This document shows positions 7,200-13,045 of a DNA stretch of 13,045 bases, in pieces. The position numbers and the translations under genes were made by a program. Under the pieces are notes generated by a model. It was given only the letters and a program-made list of their open reading frames with translations. It had not been told where the DNA came from and made no database searches. The stretch is from Thermus sp. JCM 17653 (lineage in GTDB: Bacteria > Deinococcota > Deinococci > Deinococcales > Thermaceae), in the NCBI GenBank assembly GCA_001311585.1, contig BBBN01000019.1:1-13045 (forward strand), written 5' to 3'. Each line of letters opens with the position of its first letter. Within the stretch, counting starts at the first letter, position 1.

Positions 7200-8175
7200 T
7201 GCGCTCCTCAACATGGTCCAAGCCATCAACGAGGCCCTGGACCTGGCCCTTTCCCGGGACGAGAGGGTCTTGGTCTTCGGGGAGGACGTGGGGCGGCTCG
7301 GGGGGGTCTTCCGGGTCACGGAGGGCCTGCAGGCCAAGCACGGGGAGAAGCGGGTCTTTGACACGCCCCTGGCGGAAAGCGGCATCCTGGGGATGGCCAT
7401 CGGCCTCGCCATGGGGGGGATGCGGCCCGTGGCGGAGATCCAGTTCGCCGGGTTTTTGTACCCCGCCTTGGACCAGATCCTCTCCACCTCGGCCGCTGGC
7501 GGCACCGCTCCCGGGGACGGGTGGGGCTTCCCGTGGTGGTGCGGGCCCCTTACGGCGGGGGCGTCCACACCCCCGAGCAGCACGCCGACTCCCCCGAGGC
7601 CATCCTCTGCCACACCCCGGGGGTCAAGGTGGTGATCCCCGCAAGCCCGGAGAGGGCCAAGGGGCTTCTCCTTTCCGCCATTGAGGACGAGGACCCGGTG
7701 TTCTTCCTCGAGGCCATCAAGCTTTATAGGGCTCGAGGGCCGAGGTGCCGGAAGGGTACTACACCCTCCCCCTAGGCAAGGCCCGCATCCTCCGGGAGGG
7801 GAAGGCGGCCACTTTAATCGGCTACGGGGGGATGGTGGAGGTGATGCTGGAGGCGGCGGAGGTGGCCCAAAGGGAGGGGGTGGAGGTGATGGTGGTGGAC
7901 CTGGAGACCCTGGTCCCCCTGGACGAGGAGACCCTCCTCGAGGCCGTGCGGGAGACGGGCCGGGCCATCGTGGTCTACGAGGCCATGCGCACCGGGGGCT
8001 TCGGGGCCGAGATCGCCGCCCGCATCGCCGAGGGGGCCATAGACCACCTCCAGGCCCCGGTGCTCCGGGTGGCGGGCTACGACGCCCCCTATCCCCCTTC
8101 AGCGCCATTGAGCACCTCTACCGGCCAAACGCGAGGCGGGTCCTCGCCGCCCTGAGGAAGGCGCTAACCTACTAG
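7199..8175 (+). CDS. pdhB: 2-oxoacid (pyruvate-type) dehydrogenase E1 component, beta subunit; four frameshifts
   Basis: The partner of the preceding subunit. ATG 7199 follows GGAGGAGG at good spacing; one G seems missing at 7202, giving [22 protein letters not shown]. Family features: [58 protein letters not shown], then [75 protein letters not shown] and a tail [20 protein letters not shown]. Further joins are near 7484, 7738 and 8095. The repaired length of about 326 is usual for the family. No E2 or E3 gene lies next to it in this window, so its acyltransferase core must be encoded elsewhere. Confidence 0.9.
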
Positions 8176-8184
8176 GGAGGCCCC

Positions 8185-8714
8185 ATGGTCAAGACCCGCC
8201 GACGGCTGAAGAGCTCTTCGTCCTGCCTCTAGAAGGGGGGGAGCTTGTGGACGGGGAGGTCCGGGAGGAGAGGCCGCCCAGGCCGGAGCATGGAAGGATC
8301 GCTTTGCGGATCGGTTACCACCTGATGCGTTGGCTGGAGGAAACGGGGCGCGGCGTGGCCGGGGTGGAGGGGGGTTTATCCTGAGGCGGGACCCCGACCG
8401 GGTGCAAAGCCCCGACGTCTGGTTCCTCTCCCACGAAAGGCTCAAGGAGGTGGCCCGGGAGGGTTTTACGAGGGGGCGCCGGACCTCGCCGTGGAAGTGG
8501 TCTCCCCGGGGGAGGAGGCGGAGGAGGTCTTGGCCAAGGTGCTGGACTACCTGGGGGCGGGGGCCAAGGCGGTGTGCTGGTCTACCCGGAGCTCCAGGCG
8601 GTGGAGGTCTACGGCCAGGGCGGGGAGGGGCGGCTCTTAAGGCCCCACGAGGTGCTGGAGGGAGGGGAGGCCCTGCCGGGCTTCCGGTTGCCCCTGGAGC
8701 TCCTTTTCTCCTAG
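8185..8714 (+). CDS. Uma2-family (DUF820) predicted PD-(D/E)xK nuclease; four frameshifts
   Basis: The repaired protein is about 177 residues. It begins MVKTRPPTAEELFVLP and contains ELVDGEVREERPP, HGRIALRIGYHLMRWLEE, SPDVWFLS, APDLAVEVVSPGEEAEEV and KVLDYLGAGAKAVWLVYPE. This is the order of the Uma2 fold, a restriction-endonuclease-like domain, with the acidic residues of PDVWFL and DLAVEV and a lysine just after. Missing bases are inferred near 8200 (C), 8370 (G run), 8463 (G run) and 8581 (G). The ribosome site AGGGAGG precedes ATG 8185. Uma2 proteins are abundant and functionally obscure. Here it sits alone, without a transposase, nine bases after the E1 beta stop and possibly in the same transcript. 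Confidence 0.85.
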
Positions 8715-8845
8715 TTGCCCAAGGGGATGAGGACTACCCCCGCCGCCCCCAGGGCGATGCGGGGCCAAAGACGGCCTCTTCCGAGGAAAAAGGCCCCGAT
8801 GAGGGCGAGGGCTCCCCTCCCCACCCCGGCCCAGACGGTGTCCAT
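8711..8845 (-). CDS. 44-residue putative membrane peptide
   Basis: A small minus-strand frame from ATG (8843-8845) to TAG (8711-8713), convergent with the Uma2 gene so that the two stops overlap. It begins MDTVWAGVGRGALALIGAFF and continues with a short Arg/Trp-containing turn (GRGRLWPR) and a second hydrophobic stretch IALGAAGVVLIPLG, so two short membrane spans are possible. The only ribosome-like site abuts the ATG. TAGCCT lies seven bases upstream, which would fit a leaderless transcript. It is divergent from hemL. I do not recognise it. The plus-strand frames over this interval lack sense, which favours this call. Confidence 0.5.
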   Translation of the reverse strand: MDTVWAGVGRGALALIGAFFLGRGRLWPRIALGAAGVVLIPLGN

Positions 8846-8860
8846 CCCTCCGAGGCTACC

Positions 8861-8876
8861 CTTTCCCGGGGGAAAG
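8861..8876. repeat. palindrome in the hemL / small membrane peptide divergent promoter region
   Basis: CTTTCCC (8861-8867), two Gs, then GGGAAAG (8870-8876): a perfect 7-bp inverted repeat. It lies between the two divergent starts (8845 and 8894), where a dimeric regulator or a cruciform could act. No T-tract follows, so a terminator is unlikely. Confidence 0.45.
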
Positions 8877-8880
8877 CCGC

Positions 8881-8886
8881 TAGAGT
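8881..8886 (+). promoter_or_regulatory. possible leaderless-transcript -10 for hemL
   Basis: TAGAGT (TAnnnT) ends seven bases before the hemL ATG, the distance expected for a transcript starting at the start codon. GGAGGG between them is too close to the ATG to be an efficient ribosome site. No good -35 is visible. Confidence 0.3.
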
Positions 8887-8893
8887 GGAGGGC

Positions 8894-10166
8894 ATGGAGC
8901 GGCCCATCTCCGAGGCCTACTTTCAGGAGCCAAGCGGCATATCCCTGGCGGGGTGAGTAGCCCCGTCAGGGCCTTCAAGGCCGTGGGCGGCACCCCCCCC
9001 TTCCTGGTGCGGGGCGAAGGGGCCTACGTCTGGGACGCGGACGGGAACCGCTACCTGGACTACGTGATGAGCTGGGGGCCTTTGATCCTGGGCCACGCCC
9101 ATCCCAGGGTCCTCGCCCGGGTGCGGGAGACCCTGGAAAGGGGCCTCACCTTCGGGGCGCCAAGCCCCTGGAGGTGGCCCTGGCGAAAAAGGTCAAGCGG
9201 GCCTACCCCTTCGTGGACCTGGTGCGCTTCGTGAACTCGGGGACCGAGGCCACCATGTCGGCCCTCCGCCTCGCCCGGGGGTACACCCATAGGCCCTACA
9301 TCGTCAAGTTCCGGGGGAACTACCACGGCCACGCGGACGGCCTCCTGGTGGAGGCGGGCTCGGGGGCCCTCACCCTGGGGGTGCCCTCCTCCGCCGGGGT
9401 GCCCGAGGAGTACGCCAGGCTCACCCTGGTCCTGGAGTACAACGACCCCGAGGGTCTGCGGGAGGTGCTGAAGCGGCGGGGCGAGGAGATCGCCGCCATC
9501 ATCTTTGAGCCCGTGGTGGGGAACGCCGGGGTCCTGGTCCCCACGGAGGACTTCCTAAAGGCCCTCCACGAGGCCCCGGAGTTCGGCGTCCTCCTCATCG
9601 CCGACGAGGTGATGACGGGCTTCCGCCTGGCCTTCGGCGGGGCCACGGAGCTTCTTGGCCTACAGCCCGACCTCGTCACCCTGGGGAAGATCCTGGGCGG
9701 GGGGCTTCCCGCCGCGGCTTACGCCGGGAGGCGGGAGGTCATGGAGCAGGTGGCTCCCCTGGGCCCCGTTTACCAGGCGGGGACGCTTTCCGGGAACCCC
9801 TTGGCCATGGCCGCGGGGCTTGCCACCTTGGAGATTTTGGAGGAAAATTCCGGCTACTACGCCTACCTGGAGGACCTGGGGGCCAGGCTGGAAAGGGGCC
9901 TAAAGGAGGTCCTCTCGGAGAAGGGCCTCCCCCACACGGTGAACCGGGTGGGCTCCATGATCACCGTCTTCTTCACGGAGGGCCCCGTGGTCACCTTCCA
10001 GGACGCCAAGCGCACGGACACGGAGCTCTTCAAGCGCTTCTTCCACGGCCTCTTGGACCGGGGAATTTATTGGCCCCCCTCCAACTTTGAGGCGGCCTTC
10101 CTCTCCGTGGCCCATAAGGAGGAGGACGTGGAAAGGACCCTCGAGGCCCTGAGGAAGGCCCTGTAG
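8894..10166 (+). CDS. hemL: glutamate-1-semialdehyde 2,1-aminomutase; two frameshifts
   Basis: Converts glutamate-1-semialdehyde to 5-aminolevulinate, the last step of the C5 route to haem and cobalamin. It starts [20 protein letters not shown] and contains [73 protein letters not shown] and [20 protein letters not shown] with the PLP lysine. The repaired length is 424, as I recall for T. thermophilus HemL. One base is missing near 8929 (GAGGCCAAG read as GAGCCAAG) and one C near 9168 ([13 protein letters not shown] restored). It is divergent from a small membrane peptide. The HicB antitoxin gene starts two bases after its stop. Confidence 0.95.
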
Positions 10167-10167
10167 A

Positions 10168-10398
10168 ATGAGAGGGATGCGCTACACGGTCGTCTTACGC
10201 CCCGACCCGGAGACCCCAGGGGTGTGGCTTGCTGAGGTGCCCGCCCTGCCCTGGTGCGCCACCTTCGGCCACTCCCCGGAAGAGGCCCTGGAAAACGCCA
10301 AGGACGCCTTGGAGGCCGCCTTAGAGGCCTTGGAAGCCTTGGGGGAGGCCCCGCCTCCCGATGTGACCGTGGCCCAGATTTCCCTGGATGCCGCCTAA
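10168..10398 (+). CDS. hicB: HicB-family antitoxin
   Basis: A 76-residue intact protein, [20 protein letters not shown]..., with the HicB ferredoxin-like pattern: an N-terminal strand YTVVL, then [37 protein letters not shown]. This is the RNase H-like partial fold that neutralises HicA. There is no C-terminal DNA-binding helix-turn-helix or ribbon-helix-helix, so it is a short form. It starts two bases after hemL stops, implying translational coupling, and overlaps hicA by 11 bases. The antitoxin-first order is the reverse of the classical hicAB order but is common in environmental genomes. MRYTV at the second Met (10177) is an alternative start. Confidence 0.88.
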   Translation: MRGMRYTVVLRPDPETPGVWLAEVPALPWCATFGHSPEEALENAKDALEAALEALEALGEAPPPDVTVAQISLDAA

Positions 10399-10600
10399 GA
10401 CCTCCGAGGTGGCCCGTAAGTTGGAACGGCTTGGCTTTAAGCCGCTTCCCCGGAGGGGTAAGGGAGGGCACAGGGTGTACGTCCACCCGGACGGCCGGAA
10501 GGTGGTGCTGCCCATGCACTCCGGCGAGATACCTTGGGGTCTTTTTAAGGCCATTCTGAAGCAAGCGGGCATCACCGAGGAGGAGTTTCGCCGGGCGTGA
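10388..10600 (+). CDS. hicA: HicA-family mRNA interferase toxin
   Basis: A 70-residue intact protein with the double-stranded-RNA-binding-like HicA fold: [20 protein letters not shown], then [22 protein letters not shown] and a final [15 protein letters not shown]. The histidine in GGHRVYVHP is the conserved catalytic position of HicA ribonucleases, so the toxin looks active. The start overlaps hicB by 11 bases, and the stop overlaps the mnmE start (GTGA). HicA toxins cleave mRNA during stress until bound by HicB. Both hic genes are free of indels in this sequence. Confidence 0.9.
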   Translation: MPPKTSEVARKLERLGFKPLPRRGKGGHRVYVHPDGRKVVLPMHSGEIPWGLFKAILKQAGITEEEFRRA

Positions 10601-11890
10601 ACCTCAAGGACCCCATCTGCGCCATCGCCACCCCGCCCGGGAAGGGGGCGGTGGGGGTGGTGCGCCTTTCGGGGGAGGGCGCCTTGGAGATCGCTGCAAA
10701 GGTCTGGCGGGGCAAGGACGAGGCGCCTTGGGGGCGGGCGCTTCACCATGGGCGAGGTGGTGGACCTAAGACGGGGGAGGCCATTGACCAGGCCCTCCTC
10801 CTCGTCTTCCGCGCCCCCCGCTCCTACACGGGGGAGGACCTGGTGGAGTTCCAGACCCACGGCTCCCCGGCGGTGCTGAGGCGGGTGATGGAGGTCCTGG
10901 TGGCGGAAGGGGCAAGGCCCGCCGGGCGCGGGGAGTTCACCTTTCGCGCCTACCTGAACGGCAAGCTGGACCTGGCCCAGGCGGAGGCCGTCTTGGCCCT
11001 CATTGAGGCGGAAGGGGAGCTTGCGAGAAGGCAGGCCCTGAGGGCGCTGGAGGGGGCGCTCTCCCGGAAGATCGCCAGGCTCGAGGAGCGGCTTTTGGAC
11101 CTCCTCGCCCACGTCCAGGCCCTTTTGGACTACCCGGAGGAAGGGGTGGAGCCCCTGGAGGCGGAAAGGACCCTGAGGGAGGTCCTCGCCGAGGTGGAGG
11201 CCCTCCTCGCCCAGGCCCGGGCCTCCCGCCTGGCGCAAAGGGGGGCGCGGCTTGCCCTCATCGGGCCCCGAACGCTGGGAAAAGTTCCCTTCTAAACGCC
11301 CTCTTGGGCTATGAGCGGGCCCTCGTTTCCCCCATCCCCGGCACCACCCGGGACTACCTCGAGGCTCCCCTGGAGCTTTTCGGCATCCCCCTGGTGGCCG
11401 TGGACACCGCCGGGGTACGGGAGACGGAGGACCCCCTGGAAAGGATGGGGGTGGAGAGGGCCCTAAGGATCGCCGAGGAAGCGACCTGGTACTCTTCGTG
11501 GTGGACCGCTCCCTGCCCAGGCCCGCCCCGCCCCCCTTACCCTGGGAGAGGACCCTGAAGGTGGCCACCAAGAGCGACCTCCCCCCGGCCTGGGAGGACC
11601 CGGGGTTCCTGCCCGTCTCCAGCCTCACGGGGGAGGGCTTAGACCGCCTCAAGGAGGCCCTGAAGGAGGCCCTTTTGGGGAGGGAAGGCGGAGAGGTGCT
11701 CCTCACCGAGCGCCAGGTGGAGGCCCTCCTCCGGGCCAAGGAGCGCCTGGAGGAGGCCCTCTCCCTTCCCGAGGACCTCATGGGCTTGGCCGTGGAGGAG
11801 GCGGCCAAAGCCCTCGCCCTCCTCACGGGCAAGGAGGTGGTGGAGGAGGTGGTGGCCCGGGTCTTCCAGAATTTCTGCGTGGGGAAGTGA
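10597..11890 (+). CDS. mnmE: tRNA-modification GTPase MnmE; several frameshifts
   Basis: With MnmG, installs the (carboxymethyl)aminomethyl group at wobble uridine 34. The N-terminal folate-binding domain starts [20 protein letters not shown] and contains [20 protein letters not shown] and [26 protein letters not shown]. The G domain follows with P-loop [20 protein letters not shown], switch [23 protein letters not shown] and TKSDL. The protein ends FCVGK, the catalytic CxGK motif. The repaired length is about 432. Breaks: a compensating pair between 10738 and 10775 (the other frame reads FTMGEVVDL), one near 11266 and one near 11482. The start is GTG inside the hicA stop (GTGA). Its ribosome site would lie in the hicA coding end (GAGGAG), so translation is probably coupled to hicA. 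Confidence 0.93.
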
Positions 11891-11920
11891 AGCGAAGTGC
11901 CCCTTTGGCCTGAATCCTTC

Positions 11921-11965
11921 GCCCAAGCCCAGGCGGGGTGCCGGGGCCCCCATGCGGGCTTGGGC
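11921..11965. terminator. inverted repeat between convergent mnmE and metX
   Basis: GCCCAAGCCC (11921-11930) and GGGCTTGGGC (11956-11965) form a perfect 10-bp stem around a 25-base GC-rich loop that can itself pair (GGGG with CCCC). It sits in the 90-base gap between the two convergent stops. No T-run follows on either strand, so bidirectional termination is likely but not the classical intrinsic type. Confidence 0.5.
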
Positions 11966-11980
11966 CAGCATGGGGTGGTA

Positions 11981-13045
11981 TTAGGGGAGGAAGCCCTCCA
12001 GGATCTCCTCCACCTGGTCGGTCTCTATGAGGAAGGCGTCGTGCCCGTGGGGGCTCTTGATTTCCCGGTAGCGGCCCCCCGCCATTTTGGCCGCCTGCCG
12101 CACCTCCCAGGCGGGGTAGAGGAGGTCGGTGTCGATCCCCACGAAGAGGGTGGGGATGGACCTTAGGCGCTTCAGGGCCTCCTCCACCCCCCCCCGGCCC
12201 CGGCCCACGTCGTGGGTGTCCATGGCCCGGGAGAGGACGAGGTAGCTTTCGGCGTGGAAGCGCCGGAGGAACTTCTCCCCCTGGTAGTCCAGGTAGGTTT
12301 CCCCAAGCTCGGGCTCCGCGCCCCAGCGGGCCTCAAACCCCTCGGGGGCCCGGTAGCTCATCATGGCGATCCCCCGGGCCAGGGCCAGGCCCTTGGGGGC
12401 GGGGTTGCCCCTTTGGTACTCGGGATCTTGTAGGATGGCCTGGCGGGCCAGGTGGTTGAAGGCCCGGGCCCAGGGGCCGTGCCGGGCGGGGGCGGCGAGG
12501 ACCACGAGTTTCCTCACCCTTTCCGTACATGAGGGCGAACTCCAGGGCCACCATCCCCCCGAGGCTTCCCCCGATGAGGGTGGCCTTCTCCACCCCCAGG
12601 TGGTCCAGAAGCCTGGCCTGGGCCCGGGCCAGGTCGCGGAGGGTGAGGGGGGGAAGTCCTTCCCGTAGGGGCGGCCCGTGCGGGGGTTTAGGGAGAGGGG
12701 GCCGGTGGAGCCGTAGCAGCTTCCCAGGTGGTTGGCGCTGACCACGTAGTAGAGGGCGGGGTCCAGGATCCGCCCGGGCCCCACCAGGCCATCCCACCAC
12801 CCTTCCCGCCCGAAGGCTTGTTCCAAGGGGGAGAGGCTTTGGAAGGTCTCCTCGTCGTAGGTCCCCGCCAGGTGGGCGCTCCCCGTGAGGGCGTGGAAGA
12901 CCAGGACGGCGTTATCCCGCTTGCGGGAGAGGGCCCCGTAGGTCTCAAAGCGGAGGCGCACCTCGGGGAGGTACCCGCCGAGCTCCGTGTAGAAGCCTTC
13001 CCGCCTGGGAAAGAGCACGGCGGTGCGGGGCTTGGGCGGGGGGAT
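11981..13045 (-). CDS. metX: homoserine O-acetyltransferase (5' end outside the window); frameshifted
   Basis: Transfers acetyl from acetyl-CoA to homoserine, the first committed step of methionine synthesis by sulfhydrylation. The visible part starts within IPPPKPRTAVLFPRREG; the frame is open to the window edge, so the usual start lies beyond 13045. Alpha/beta-hydrolase motifs: VLVFHALTGSAHLAG, WWDGLVGPGRILDP, VVSANHLGSCYGSTGP, nucleophile elbow GGSLGGMVALEFALMY, PARHGPWARAFNHL, the catalytic Asp in VGIDTDLLYP and His in SPHGHDAFLIE. Between about 12660 and 12525 the reading moves to another frame: one C is missing in the C run after DFPP, and two bases after LMY. It is convergent with mnmE. 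Thermus usually places an O-acetylhomoserine sulfhydrylase gene upstream of it; that would lie outside this window. Confidence 0.93.
   Translation of the reverse strand: MPPPKPRTAVLFPRREGFYTELGGYLPEVRLRFETYGALSRKRDNAVLVFHALTGSAHLAGTYDEETFQSLSPLEQAFGREGWWDGLVGPGRILDPALYYVVSANHLGSCYGSTGPLSLNPRTGRPYGKDFPPSPSATWPGPRPGFWTTWGWRRPPSSGEASGGWWPWSSPSCTERVRKLVVLAAPARHGPWARAFNHLARQAILQDPEYQRGNPAPKGLALARGIAMMSYRAPEGFEARWGAEPELGETYLDYQGEKFLRRFHAESYLVLSRAMDTHDVGRGRGGVEEALKRLRSIPTLFVGIDTDLLYPAWEVRQAAKMAGGRYREIKSPHGHDAFLIETDQVEEILEGFLP

Noticed and set aside
6978..8108. Long minus-strand open frame opposite the E1 genes
   Set aside because: Pro/Gly/Arg-rich antisense shadow; the plus strand carries conserved E1 motifs throughout.
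8714..8960. Plus-strand open frames between Uma2 and hemL
   Set aside because: They have no recognisable sequence; the minus strand gives a coherent two-span membrane peptide instead, and hemL starts at 8894.
4279..11482. Programmed ribosomal frameshifting as the explanation for the broken genes
   Set aside because: The breaks are too many, occur in ordinary G/C runs without slippery heptamers or conserved stimulators, and affect housekeeping genes known to be single-frame in Thermus.
10321..11832. Long minus-strand open frame of about 500 codons opposite hicA/mnmE
   Set aside because: It mirrors the GC-rich codons of mnmE and has low-complexity Arg/Pro/Ser content; MnmE motifs on the plus strand are decisive.
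1..13045. tRNA, rRNA or insertion-sequence elements
   Set aside because: No tRNA cloverleaf, rRNA motif, transposase domain or terminal inverted repeat with target duplication was found by eye.

Overview
The window looks like chromosomal DNA of a Thermus species (Deinococcota). It is very GC-rich with strongly biased codon use. The reconstructed HemL, MnmE, MetX, glutamine aminotransferase and E1 proteins read, from memory, almost residue for residue like Thermus thermophilus proteins. No database was searched.

Almost every long gene is broken by one- or two-base indels, nearly all deletions and mostly in G/C runs. Conserved motifs continue in a neighbouring frame after each break. Because housekeeping genes are hit as often as accessory genes, I read this as sequencing or assembly error and annotate each gene across its joins.

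Layout. (1) 2-1131: the C-terminal part of a helical-repeat regulator with a SARP/OmpR-like winged helix. (2) 1132-1417: an intergenic region with hairpins and, at 1319-1380, an array of G(C/A)GTTAC-like heptamers. (3) 1427-2384: an unrecognised exported, Cys/Ser/Tyr-rich protein. (4) 2449-2547: a 32-residue peptide with three cysteines spaced CxxxCxxxC, followed by a strong intrinsic terminator. (5) 2596-5031: two paralogous ABC-2 permeases and an ATPase. (6) 5052-8175: a glutamine/kynurenine-type aminotransferase and the E1 alpha and beta subunits of a 2-oxoacid dehydrogenase. (7) 8185-8845: a Uma2-family protein and a convergent 44-residue membrane peptide. (8) 8894-11890: hemL, hicB, hicA and mnmE in a tight run. 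(9) 11981-13045 (minus strand): metX, with its 5' end outside the window.

The candidate new system is regions 1-5: regulator, repeated operator, exported protein, Cys-peptide with its own terminator, and dedicated exporter. This resembles a secreted-peptide (bacteriocin, RiPP or signalling) locus. The gene order, strong ribosome sites, terminator and repeats are visible in the sequence; the function is inference. The second notable arrangement is a HicBA toxin-antitoxin pair wedged between hemL and mnmE, with the toxin stop overlapping the mnmE start.
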